From the NCBI RefSeq assembly GCF_019175385.1, contig NC_083339.1:31525637-31589636 (forward strand): a DNA stretch of 64,000 nt. Direction: 5' to 3'. Every line of letters starts with the position of its first letter. The first letter of the stretch is position 1. Under the pieces are notes generated by a model. The model did not search any database. It saw only the letters and a list, made by a program, of their open reading frames with translations, and was not told where the DNA came from. This DNA comes from Lycium barbarum (taxonomy: Eukaryota > Streptophyta > Magnoliopsida > Solanales > Solanaceae). Both the position numbers and the translations under genes were made by a program. Positions 23,770 through 35,450 of this stretch are shown here, piece after piece.

Positions 23770-26700
23770 TCTAAGTTCACTAGTCTCACGAGTACAAGAG
23801 AAATGTCTACTATAGTCTTGTGGAATGGTATGTAGACCTCCGTACCTATCCTCAAGAGGCTATAGGGCATCTAGGAAACATCCATTCTTTCATTCCTTTC
23901 GTGTTACTTCATTCAAATTGGTATCTCATTGATTTGAATTTGTATTTGAACTTGTGTTTCTATTCTCCCACTGATGGTGGGGGCATATTCTTGCTTTCAT
24001 TAATGAGTGGTCGATATGATATGGCGTGGTACGGTACGAGATGTGTTATTCTGACACAGACACGTGACCAGTTCAGTTTTCATCTATGATTTGAAGACCC
24101 CGTTGAGTGGTATTATTATTGGAAATCATTAGTTAGTGATATTCTTGGAAAATGAAAGTGATAACACAGAGGACTGCATGATCTCCAATGTCTTCAACGG
24201 TGAGTTACTCAGAAGTCGAGAGAGTAAAATTATTTTTTCACTGGAATGATTTGCTCAAGGTGTGATTAGTATAGGAAAGTTTCAGCATCATCAAGTTTAG
24301 TATGATAGATTTGTGGCACAAGTGTATCAATGGCAAGTCAACAATTCAGCAACGAAAAAGTGTTGATGTCAACATCAGGAAACAAGTGTAACTTAGGAAA
24401 GATCGTCAAATTTGACAAGAGGATAGTGACTGTGTTAAGATAATGAAGAGAAGTTAAGGATAAGGATATAAAGGGCGACTTTTGTAAGATTTCTTAAGGT
24501 ATAGTGGTAAGAGTGCTTCTTGTCTTATGGGACAGAGGCGTAAGGAAGAGAATTTAGATAGATCAAACTCCACTATATGAAAGGAACAATTAGTATCTGA
24601 CGTGCTTATAAGGATAAGGTTGCAAGACGCATGAGGGTTGATGTCATATTCGATCATGAAAAGATAAGTTGGGCTTCAACATGACAGAATTGTAGTGGTG
24701 GAGTAAGAATTAGTTGTTTGCGAGGTCCTTCAGAAAAATGACTATCGGTTCTAGGTCAGAAGGAAATGTTACTTGTGGCTAGTGAAAATTAAGGTGTTGG
24801 CAGCTGTGGTCCTTCAGTAGAGGTGTGTTTGTAGGGCCGGTTGGTGTTTTGAGGTTATCGTTTGAACCGAGAGCTTGTTGATTTAAGATTTATGTTGCAG
24901 TTATTTAAGGTAGAGGGGATGTAAGGGTTCATAGATAAGTTGGTATGTTCGGTTATATCGTAGGCAAATGGGAGCCAGTGGTTGAATTATAGAAAAGACC
25001 CTATTGATAAGCAAGTGTGAAGTTTTAGTAATCGACGAGTTATCGGGTGTTGCGTCTAATCTCGGACAAGGGATTTAAACATCACACCTCTAGTGTAAGA
25101 CTCGGCTATTCCTGTAATTCTGGTGTTACGACTAGGTGGACTTGATTGAATGAGAGAGATAATCACACGATTTGATTAAAGGTGTTCTGGTTCGATAATT
25201 AAGGTAAGGGGTGGTTCTACGCGGGTAAGCATCATTTAAGGACACTTGGAGAAGGGGTCGGTCAATAAGAACATTTGAAATTGTAGGTCAATGATGGTTT
25301 CAGACTAATTCAAGTGGTGAAGGACATTTCGAAAATTGAGTTAAGAATTAGTAATACAGGTTGAAACAAGGAGGGGTGAGTTCATTATATGATATTTTGC
25401 GTATCAATGTTGGGTCAGTAAACTCATGAACCAAGATAGAAGGAGGATTTTTCAGTTAAGGAACTTTGGCAAGGGTACTTCGATGGAGTTATATGAGGAA
25501 GCTAGTAGGATTGTGCGTACAGTAATTAATGATTGCCCTACAGAGTATGAATCGGCTCAGTGGTGGTCTGGGGTATTGTATCGATAGCGATTAATTCTTG
25601 TTGGGATAACCAGAGTTGGTCGGAAATTTCTAGGGGGGAGGATTCATGATAATCATTTTTGTGATGCGCTGGATTTAGAGAAGAAATAAGTTTTGTAGTC
25701 GAGTGAGGTAAGGAAACTCTCAGTTGTTTGAGTGTGTGGAGTAATAATATCTCCAGGATTGACTCTGCTATTTTGCAGGACTTACGAGATTATAGTATAC
25801 TTGGGTCAAGTGGATTTTGTGGTGTTTTTTGCATCATTCAGATGGGGAGTGATTGGTAAGTATGCATTAAGTAATCTAGGGAATCTCTATAATTTGAAAG
25901 TTAGAGTAATATTCTTGAGGTGAGTTCGTATTCGTGGTAGTGAATCATGTTGTAAGTTTTGCTAACTGGATAGCATGGGTGAGTACTTCGGATATTAAAG
26001 ACTTGGGAATAGTTGCGCGATGTTTGGTGCAATAGATTGCAAGATTTGATACTTTTGAAATTGTTGAAGGTGTATTAAATAAGGCTGGAGGTTCTGCGTT
26101 GAAATGTTTGAATTTGTGAGCGAGTTAAGAGGAAGCACGAGGAGAATTTGATGTAGTAAGAGTTCATGGGGTTCAGTCAGATTTGCATATCGGGTGGAAG
26201 CTGAGAAACATGGCCGCAACCATAAAGCATGATTCTTCAGAACTAAGTTGATGACTTGGATAGAATTCAAACTGTGGAGCTGCGTTGATGGCACAAGATC
26301 GATTATTCATGAGAAGAGAGATTAGAATCGGTTGCAGAGGATGTATGAAAGGACTATGATTGGTTTCATGAAGGTTAAAATTCAGTTTGGGTAACCATTG
26401 GGGATGAATTGAGGAGGTGTAATCGGTTATGGGAAGCCTTTAGGGTGATGCGCATGGTATGTTCTCAAAGATTTTTGAGGAATGCGATGAAGGGTGCCGA
26501 CCAAGTAGCTTCAACTCGAGGAAATGGAACTAACAAGTTTTGGACTGGTGCAATCAGTTTTGGATAAAATCACTTTTTGATGGAAATGATTAGAATTTTC
26601 CCAGATCAAGCAAGGATTCTTCCTGGCAAGAGCAAGTCATGATTTGAAGTTGTGGCATGTGTCTATGTGTTTCTAGGGAATATTGATGCTAAAGATGACT

Positions 26701-27109
26701 TTGGAAGTGTGAAAGAAAGATTAGTTGGAGCATAATGTTTTACCGATATAGAATGGGTAATGGTTTATGGCTACATCGGAAGGATTGTGTTGTTTGGGAA
26801 ATTTTTTTGGAACTTATCGGCCTCGTTCAGAGGTGTGGTTATAATCAAATCAGAAAATTCAAGTGGAGGAAGTTCTTATATTGGGGGATCAGTTATGAAA
26901 GAAACTTCGAATATGGGAAATATGGAAATCTGGGTCTTTGAACTAAGTTAATGGAAGTTATGATTAATAAGATGAACAAGCAGTTCTATCGGCGTATTTC
27001 TTGCCTGTAGAGACTTTCGTGAGTTTATAATAGAGATTTCTTAGTTACTGTCGGCTTTCGTACTTTCCTTTATCGTTCGAAGACAAACAACTGTTTAATT
27101 GGTATCTGA
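23770..27109 (+). mobile_element. Internal region of element F, no recognisable coding
   Basis: About 3.3 kb between PBS and second LTR. In six frames I find no gag zinc knuckle, protease DSG, RT YxDD or integrase motif, only short ORFs. Either the coding part decayed beyond reading by eye, or F is a non-autonomous (LARD-like) element. The last 1.3 kb has a homologue at 19330-20617. A 63-codon ORF at 26760-26951 is similar to one at 20294-20485, but this follows from the repeat homology and is weak evidence for a protein. Confidence 0.6.
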
Positions 27110-29498
27110 TATGACAACCCATTTGGTCGTTTTAGGTATTTTATCCTTTTATCCATATTGATCCTTCCCCTAGCTTTGTTAGACCGTATTCGACTTGCGG
27201 GGATGGATGGAACGGTTCCCAAGGTGGTCGGGTGAGTTTTGGTTAATTTTGTGGAATTTAGAAGCTTTTAAGTTGAATTAGTGAAAAAGTGTTGACCGAT
27301 AGTTGTCTTTTGGGTAAATGAGTCTTTTTGAGGTTTCTGTCGGTTCCATTAGTCCAAAAGGTCGATTATAACTTGGTAGGGCATTGGTTCGATTCTCCAA
27401 GGCACTCGAGGGTATTTTGGTCCTTTGGTTGGAAAGCTTGTTTGGGTGTTGGGTGTTGAGCGGGTCAAGATGACCTCTTTTGGGTATTTTGAGGGGGCGG
27501 GTGAGTTTGTAGCGTTTTTTTAGAGTGGGATACATTTCGTCTTTCGGGTTGAAATTGGTGAAAAACCAAATTTTTGCTTGTTTCTGCTGTGGCGCTTTTG
27601 TGGTCATGGGCCGTACCTGCAGGCATGCTTCTGCGAGACTTGGTCCGCAGGTCCGAGATCGTGTGACGTCAGGAAGGTTCTACACCTGCGATGTGTTTTT
27701 CGCAGGCGCGGAACTGCATCTGCGGAAGTCCGGCCGCACATGCGTGTTTCAGATATTTAAGTCGGTTTCGCCTCTACGGGTAATTTTCAGCAGATGCGGG
27801 GGTCGTCCATATATGCGGGATCGTAGGACCAGAAAGTTGTTTTTAATCACATTTTTTCCAACTTCGTACCCCAATCTCCTAAATACAGGTCTTGGACCTA
27901 GTAGCTCTTTAAAGGGGTAAATTGGAAGGTTTCTCAAATTAGCTCATAGGGTAAGCTTCATATCCTTGTTTTATGATTTCCTATTGGATTATTAAGGATT
28001 TTTGTTGATGGGAAACCTTTTTTGAAAGTGGGTTTTTGTGACTTATCAACCCTAGGGTAGAAAATGTTTTTTCTTAACTTATCATGGATAGATTTGGAAG
28101 GATTTCCTAGTTTTTAGCTGATTAAGCTTGGATAAACTATTTCTAAACTCAACATTTGATTTCCCAACGGATTTTCAAGGGATTCAATGGGGGTTTTGGT
28201 AAATTGATGAAATTGATGCTCATTAGGGATTAGATTCGCATGAATTTTGGGGTGGTGATTGTTTAGACTTGGGTAAACTACATTCCCAATAAATTTCCAA
28301 TTTTGCCCTTATGGGCCCGGGGTCAATTTTCTAATGTCATTTTTGAGTCGTTTTAGATGTATAGCTATATCGATGTCCTTAGACTCGTTTACTAACGTAA
28401 AGTACTAAATTGATAGACTTTATCGCTCTGTGGCGATACGAAAAGGAAAGATGCAAGTTGATTAGTTCGTAGAACCTGCTCAGCACTGAGGTAAGTTACG
28501 GCTTACATATATTTAGACTCCGATTAGGGACACGTATGTAGATGGTGGTTATTGACGGGAACAACATGAAAGGCCTCTGGGTATGGTGTGGAGGTGAATT
28601 CCAATTAGGTTTTTATCGTCGGTTGTTGTGTAGGCTTGCTGCCGTGTTTGTTGTTACTTATGAATGTTGATTGATCTTGTTAAGTTGCCTTGTGCCTCAC
28701 ATATCTTATAAAAAAATGAACCATGTATTGGTGACTTGAGTTGTTTTCGGCAGTCCTGATTTGCATCCCTTAGTTCTCTAATTGGTGATATAATGTTAGA
28801 TTGACTTCTTGGCTTGGCATGTGTTTTTAATTCTAAGAAATTGCGAGGTTGTTGATTTGATCCCATGCATGGTATACATCTCATATTTTATATTTCATAT
28901 GTGGTCTGATGTACCTATGAATAGACTGTATTCATCTCTGTCTCATGATATCTCACTTATCATCTGGAAAGGAAGGATAATATAAATGAATTGAGTTGTG
29001 ATGTGAATTTTATGGCAAGTAACTGTTGATCCCATGATATGTGGTGTTGGTGTTGTTGATTTCGTGCATGGCATACATACCATATTACATATGTGACTTA
29101 ATATGATTGTAAAATTGAAATGATGATAAGAGAGAGAGTGGAGCCTCCGAGGTCTTTGCCGGAGAGCGTAAAAGAGAGAGAGAGTTCTCCTGATCTGAGG
29201 TTAATTCCGGTGTGAGAAAGTACTCGTGATCTGCGGTTGTTACTGGAGCGAAAGAGAGTGCTCGTGATTTATGGTATATTTGGAGCGAGAGTGCTACATG
29301 GACTTCGCAAGTCCCCCATGGGTCATGGCTATGAGACATTATTCTTAGCATGTGTATACAGTACAGAGAGAAGGCTTTGGGTGAATTGCATAGCACTTGC
29401 ATGACATTGCATCCCATTTGTATTCCAATTCACATAATTGCATAGCACATTATCTCTTCGAGTTCTTTCTTGGTGATTCACTTGAGTTGTTGCATGTC
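27110..29498 (+). mobile_element. Second LTR of element F, truncated at its 3' end
   Basis: Homologous to 20618-23053 over its whole length, with many point changes; the start is TATGACAACCC where the other reads TGTAACGACCC. It contains the counterparts of the CCGCA/TGCGG cluster (27600-27830) and of the tandem array (29129-29292). It breaks off near 29498 at TTGTTGCATG, where the minus-strand Tat-like RNase H begins. The last ~700 bp of the LTR are missing. Confidence 0.8.
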
Positions 29499-30130
29499 TA
29501 CAACCAATACACCTTCGTCTGGGAAATGGATATGAAGTGGTTCAAGTTCTTCATCCACCGGGCATGCGGCTAGAAAATCAACCAAAGCCTGTCTCTTGAT
29601 GGCTTTCTGTGCTATGTATACGATGTCAAATTCACTTAACAGCATCTGCCACTTGGCCAACTTCCTGATGGGCATGGGCTGACGTAATATATACCTTAAA
29701 GGATCCATCTTAGATATGAGGTGAGTGGTATATGAGGACAAGTAGTGCCTTAATTTCTGAGCTACCCAGGTTAGAGCACAGCAAGTCTGTTCCACCAGCG
29801 TGTATCTGGCCTCGCAGGTCGTCATTTTTTTACTCAGATAATAAATGGCGCACTCCCTTTTCCATTCTTCATCGTGCTGTCCTAACACGTATCCGAATTC
29901 GTTTTCAGCAACCGACAAGTATAACAGCAAAGGACTTCTCGGCCTTGGCGGTACCAGGACCGGTGGATTGGACAAATATCTCTTGATAGTATCGAATGCC
30001 TTTTGGCATTCCTCTGTCCAATTTGTAGGAGCATCCTTCTTCAAAAGTTTGTGGATGGGTTCTACAATGATGGTGGATTGAGCTATGAACCGTCCGATGT
30101 AGTTTAGCCTTCCCAGCAAGCTCATGACTT
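29499..30130 (-). pseudogene. RNase H of Tat/Ogre-like element 2 (truncated)
   Basis: The frame covering 30251-29478 reads MSLLGRLNYIGRFIAQS, then LLLYLSVAENEFGYVLGQHDEE, AIYYLSKKMTTCEARYTLVEQ, ALTWVAQKLRHYL, KLAKWQMLLSEFDIVY and the linker FLAACPVDEELEPL. It matches element 1 (1344-1870) domain for domain. It ends after PDEGVLVVD, at the junction with the F LTR, so the second RNase H, integrase and 3' LTR are absent. The break is a truncation, either from deletion or from recombination with F. Confidence 0.88.
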
Positions 30131-31189
30131 GTTTCTTGGTTTGAGGGGGCCGAAATTCTTGGATAGCTTGATCTTTGTTGGGTCTTGCTCTATACCTCTT
30201 CGACTGACTATGAATCCAAGTAATTTTCCAACCGGTACTCTGAATGCACACTTTGTCGGATTCAATTTCAAATTAAACTTCCGGAGTCTATTGAGGAATT
30301 TCCTCAAATGTGTGGTATGCTTCGAACGTTCTCTTGATTTGATAATGACTTTGTCCACATAGACCTCAATCTCTCTGTGGATCATGTCGTGGAAAATGGT
30401 GGTCATTGCTCTCATGTACGTTGAACCAGCATTCTTGAGGCCAAATGGCATTACCTTGTAGTGGTACACTCCCTATGAGGTGATGAAAGTTGTTTTTTCC
30501 GTGTCCCCTCTATCTATCAAGATCTGATGGTAGTCGGCGAAACAATCTACAAACGATTGCAGCTCGTGCTTGGCACAGTTGTCTATGGGTGTGTGGATAT
30601 TAGGAGGCAAAAAATTAATCTTTGGGCTATCCATGTTTAGTTCTCGATAATCTACGCAGATTTTTATCTTGCCGTCTTTCTTGGGTACCGCGACTATATT
30701 AGCTAGCCAGGTGGGGTAGGATGTTACCTCCACTACTCCAGACTGAATTTGTTTCTCCATCTCGTCCTTGATTCGGATACTGAGATCTGGCTTGAATTGT
30801 CGGATTTTCTGCTTTACTGGAGCAAACCCCTCGTTGATGGGTAACCTGTGGGATATTATGCTGGTACTTAACCCCGACATGTCGGTGTATGACCAAGCAA
30901 AAACATCCCCATACTCCCTTAGCAAGCTTATCAATTCCTCTTTGAGGGGGCATCTAGGTGTGCACTTATCCTCGTCCCTTTGACATTCTCTTCATCACCT
31001 ACATTTATGGTTTCCGTTTCGTCCAAGTTTGGTTTCTGCTTGTTCTCCAACTGTTCCACTTCTTCTGCGAGACGCTCAAGTAGCATTATGGTCTCGTCAT
31101 ATTCCTCATATTGTTCCTCACTTACGCTGTACAACTCATTCGTTTCGCAACATGTCATGACATTTAATGTTTCTTTATCATTTTTATTA
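30122..31189 (-). pseudogene. Reverse transcriptase of Tat/Ogre-like element 2, catalytic site lost
   Basis: The frames 31158-30931 (acidic leader), 30934-30473 and 30469-30122 give the RT in order: REYGDVFAWSYTDMSGL, VKQKIRQFKPDLSIRIKDEME, VPKKDGKIKICVDYRELN, FVDCFADYHQI, MPFGLKNAGSTYMRAM, LLGFIVSRRGIEQDPTK. A TAG at 30475-30473 stands where Trp is expected (TPWGVYHY in relatives). The YxDD box reads YVDK, so one catalytic Asp is missing. A frame change also occurs near 30930 and near 30250. Just after the putative intron acceptor the frame is open from NKNDKETLNV onwards, which supports that splice site. Confidence 0.88.
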
Positions 31190-31428
31190 CTGAAAAGAAA
31201 AAGAAAAAATTAAGGCAAGGATGTTAGTATAAAACATGCATGCAACAGTTTTAACAAACCGAGGCTTTCATTGATTTAACATATTAGAAGTACAAACTGT
31301 GGTCCTAGCTTAGGTCAAACTATTTTTGTTTTTGAAAACATTATGAGGTATGCAAGTGACAAAGAGGGTTAGTAATCGGGCCTCAACCTACTCTTCCTAT
31401 TTTCAAAAATAAATTCATCTTTCTCTAC
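31190..31428 (-). other. Putative Ogre-type intron between protease and RT
   Basis: The coding sequence of the protease tail stays mostly open to about 31440, and the RT leader is open from 31189. Between them the sequence is T-rich with stops, and ends in a long pyrimidine tract and TTTTCAG (acceptor at 31191-31190). A donor candidate is CGGTAGAG (GT at 31428-31427); the donor is less certain than the acceptor. Length would be about 239 nt. An intron at this place is known in Ogre elements. Confidence 0.5.
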
Positions 31429-32720
31429 CGAAGAGCCAGTAGCGAGGTAGAGGCCTAGTTGGACAGTTGCTTGCCCGGCTCTACCCCTCTGATGCTGGGT
31501 ATTTCAACACATTCTTCCAGAATCACGTAGCAATCTTCCTCTTGGAATAACATCCTTATCCCTTCTTCAATGTCGACATCCTCGAGCACAAGCATTTTGT
31601 GGGGGAATGATTGGTACAGATTTGGGATGGGTTTGAAGAGATCTGTAACCTCTTGTCACTTTCTAGTAAGCATTTCCTCCTCTGTGGGGACGTAACCAAG
31701 CCCGAAGCCAAAATTATTTTGAAGGATAGGAACGGGCTCAATGATTCCCTGCAGATTCTTCCCTAAACCTTTTTCAAGTTCGAACCCATTCAGAAGCATA
31801 GTGCAAGCAATCATTTCATAACTGCCGTCATGGGAGTTTTCATGGAATCTATCTAGTGGGCCGCTCTCACTAACTCCACGACATGGAAAACTGTTCCCTT
31901 AGGTGTGGCTTCAATAACGGGTACTGAATTGTCTGGATAATTGTGCATGCTGGCCTCTCCATGGACCACTACTTCTTCTCCTTCCCATGCAAATTTTACA
32001 GATTAGTGGAGTGAGGATAGTACTGCCCCTGCCATGTGGATCCATGGTCTTCCTAGAAGCAAATTGTAATTGGCTAGTATTTCCATGACTTGGAATTCCG
32101 TGGTGAACTCAGCAGGTCCCATTTGAATATCCAGATCAATTATTCTAGTGGCTTCGCAATGTCCTCCATCAAATGCTCTTATGTTAGTGTGGTTTTGGTG
32201 AACCTTTCCAAGGTCGTATCCTAGCTAAGTTAGAGTAGATTCGGGGCAAATGTTGAGTCCTGCCCCATTGTCAATTAACACCCGGGTTACCACTTTGTTG
32301 CGACACATGGTAGTGACATGCAACGCTTTGTTGTGGTTTATGCCTTCCTTGGGCAACTCTTTTTCTGTGAATGCAATTTGGTGTTATTCCATAACATGGG
32401 CGATCATTTCGACCAGATTTTCACTGTTTGTTCCAGCCGGGACGTGAGCTTCCTCCAATACCTTCACTAGAGCCAAGCGGTGTTGGGTGAACTTTGCAGT
32501 AATGCTAGCACTAATATTTGAGCCGACATTTTCTTCAAATCCTCGATAATGGAGAATTCCTTTGGCTGCATTCGGCGCCAAAAGTCTTCAGCTTCTCCTT
32601 CTGTGATGGTCTTTTTTTGATTACCCTCCCTTCGGGGGCCCTCTTCAACTAAGTCCTCAGGAGTATAACCTCTTCCTAATCTCGTGATACCATGCGCAGT
32701 TGCCACTTGGACCACAAACT
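31429..32720 (-). pseudogene. Aspartic protease region of Tat/Ogre-like element 2
   Basis: The protease matures the gag-pol precursor. Upstream part: AEDFWRRMQPKEFSIIEDL and HRLALVKVLEEAHVPAGT (32630-32410). The active-site motif is VLIDNGAGLNI (about 32290-32255), DNGA in place of DSG/DTG, which is usual for this lineage. Downstream follow DIQMGPAEFTTEFQVM, then NYNLLLGRPWIHMAGAVLSSLH (about 32080-32010). Several stops (near 32226, 32000, 31880) and frame changes show decay. The tail LEDVDIEEGIRMLFQEEDCYVI leads to the putative intron. Confidence 0.8.
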
Positions 32721-34909
32721 CTTTTCAAGGTGTCGCCGGAGTTACCTAGGCAACGTGTGTTGTCATTAGTACAAGGATTAGTGCCTTGAATTGCGGTCGT
32801 TCCTGCAGGGATAGTGACGCTACCGTACGCTCAAGTTCTTTCATAGGTTTGCGGATTGTAGGCCTCCTATCGACCCAATCCTCCTCTTTTTAAGTGATGT
32901 GAATCACGTTATTGCCGTGGTTCGGCAAAAGGTTGGTGTTCACTTTCGGAGGGGCTATCTGGAGCACAATTTCATTCCGGTCGATCAGATCCTATATTTT
33001 GTAATTGAGATTAATGCAATCATTATTACTGTGTCCTACTCCATTGGAATGATAGGCACATGTTTGGTCAGCTCGGTAAAACCGATTCTTTGGGTCAATA
33101 GCTTTTGGCGGAAGTACTTGAATCATTCTAGCCACGCTTAACCTCTTGAACAAATCAGTCTGAGATTCCTTTAGCGGAGTGAACACCCGAGGGGGTTTCT
33201 TCTCAAAATTGGGACGTGGTGCATTATAGGAGTTTGGTGGTGCATGGTTATGGTAGGTATTGGGTTGGTCTTTTGTGGGGTATGGTATATGGGTGGGGGA
33301 GTCTGATAATTTGACTGTGGAGCTTGGTAATTTGGGGAAGGCGAATGGAAGGTATTTTATTTGGTGGAGCTTGGTAGTTTGGGGGTGGTGATTGGAAGGT
33401 ATTTGGTGGGGCTTGGTAGTTTGGGGGTGGTGATTGGAAGGTAGGGTGCGCGTAATATACGGGTGCCACGTTGTACGGGGTGGTTACATAATTATTTGGA
33501 GGAGGTGAAGTATATGCTCCCATCGAGAAATCTTCCCTTCTTTTGGGTTTAGGGTATGGGATATGCTAGCCACGTCTTCTCTCTTTTTGCGCATGAACCC
33601 GGAGGAACCTGAACCAGTGGATTTTCCAGTCATGCTTACTATTCGGCCAGTTTTGGGGTTGTCTTCTATGGCTTCGTCCCTTTACACCAGTTCAGAGAAA
33701 GGTCTTCTGGCTATTGAAAGCATTCTATCATAGAAGTTTGTCTCTTGTGAGCGGATAAAATTCGACAGAAGTTCCTCTTCATCTATAGGAGGTTGCACTC
33801 GGGCAGCCTCTGTTCTCCACCTGCTTGCATATTTACGAAAATTCTCGGTGGATTTCTGTTTCACTTTCTCCAAATAATACGTATCCGGTACTGTCTCCAT
33901 ATTAAAATGGAATCTTTCCATGAAAACAGCCGCCTTGTTTCCCATGTAACCTAACGACGTATATCTTGTGGTGCGAACTATTTTGAAGCCTCTCCTGTCA
34001 AGCTCCGGCTGAACAATCTCATAATAAGTGCCTGATTGCCTCGGACACCGACCAGCTAGTCGCAGTAAGCCCGTAAATGTGCTTTAGGGTTACTCGTCCC
34101 GTTAAACAATTCGAACCAGGGTACTTTGAAGCCTTTGGGCAAGTCCAAATTGGGATGCATGCACAAATCATCATAGCTTAGACCCGTGCCAGTGAGGGTA
34201 GTCCTCATAGATCGTTCCTACATTGCGGTCATCTTCCGCTTAAGCCTTTCCTCCTGTGTTTCCTGTTCGGCCTTCCATGCTTTTTCCATTTGTTCATAAT
34301 GGTCAATTTCTCGATCGAGCAAGAAAGTGCCTGGTGTGACAAGAGTGTGGAAGGAAACGGCAGGGTGAATTCTGGTAATAGAGGTGCTTTAGTCAGTTGG
34401 TAATGGGGTGATGCTTGGCTGTATAGTGATGCCAGGGTGGGTATTTTGTGGTGCAGGGTAAGAGGGGATGGAATGGGTGGTTCTGGGAATTTGGTTGGTG
34501 TTAAATGGCAGTGGGGTGTGGCTTGAAGTGCCAATATGTCCATCAATCAAGGTAAATGGCACGGTGGTCATGACATACCTGGCAAGGAAGTGATCTGGTG
34601 ATGGTGAGTTCAGGGATAGAAAAATGGTTGAGGCCTTCTTTCCTCGGTAGGGGCCTCTCGGGCAGCATTAGCAACTTTGTTTTGTGCCACTTTATCTTGA
34701 AGATGGGCGATCGTTTCAAACATCATTTTCATGACGTCTTCAGTAGGTGATGACTCAGGCAACTCTTGCAGAGGTGATTCCCTGAGGATGATATTAGTAG
34801 GGGTAGTTTCGTTTTCTGAAGTACCAGTCATTTTCTCTTTGCCTTTGTCTTGTAGGGATAAGGATAATATTGCAGCTTTAGACCTCGTGAAGTAAGCCAG
34901 TATGAACAT
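32721..34909 (-). pseudogene. Gag of Tat/Ogre-like element 2
   Basis: Gag forms the particle that packages element RNA. N-terminal part 34909-34610 includes MTGTSENETTPTN and a coil-like HLQDKVAQNKVANAAREA. A Pro/Thr-rich linker follows (34571-34229). The capsid-like part at 33945-33682 reads GNKAAVFMERFHFNMETVP, then ENFRKYASRWRTEAARVQPPI. A Pro-rich repeat comes next (33445-33310). It ends in the Tat-type finger CAYHSNGVGHSNNDC (about 33060). Stops and frame changes fall between all these parts. The start at 34909 is the first Met of the open frame and is uncertain. Confidence 0.78.
33315..33450 (-). repeat. In-frame ~42-bp repeats coding for Pro-rich peptide in gag
   Basis: Three imperfect units, about 42 bp, code for QAPPNTFQSPPPNY-like 14-residue repeats. 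The unit is divisible by three, so copy-number change would keep the frame. Such low-complexity spacers are common in Tat gag. Confidence 0.7.
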
Positions 34910-35450
34910 GGATCAACTTCTCTTTCTATAAGAAAAGAATAACTCAAAGGCGAACAAAGTTAGTTTCGTCAAAACAAAGGGAAGAAAAGCAAGATATCAC
35001 ATACAAACGGCAGCTTAAAACACTTAACACAGAAAGATCATATGTTTGATTCAAGTGCTCAATTGATTTCTTGTACCGGGTTTGAAGGTACTTGGGCTAT
35101 GTTTGAGTTATGGGATATAATATTTAAAAAATATACGGACCGAATCTTACGTAGACTGCCTATGTATCCATCCGCTAGAAATCAGTCCCTTCCGTAGTTC
35201 GGTTCGGTTTACATCCGACTAGCCCTAAACCTACCCGTGACCAGGCCTAATATAGGCTTTCTGCGCATCCCTCCTTGGGACATCAGGTCGGCACAGTTCC
35301 GTTTACACAAAATAAAAAGAGGGGGACAAATCTATGTTAAAATACAAAAAATGGGATCCCCCTAAAACTACCAAAAGCGACCTTTTTTTAGGTCAAAATG
35401 GGTTGTTTATCCATTCAACCCTTTCTTAGCTCTAAGGCTCCCAAATCCTA
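34910..35450 (-). other. Leader-like non-coding region upstream of gag, element 2
   Basis: No coding is seen. On the minus strand it contains GAACTACGGAAGGGACTGAT and GGATACATAGGCAGTCTACG (about 35205-35150), the GATACGTAGGCAG-type block also found in the 3' untranslated region of element 1. That motif marks Tat-lineage untranslated regions, so this is either the leader of element 2 or the edge of a second related element. Confidence 0.5.

Noticed and set aside
33248..33523. Extensin-like Pro-rich host protein
   Set aside because: The Pro-rich repeats lie in line between capsid-like and finger parts of a Tat gag.
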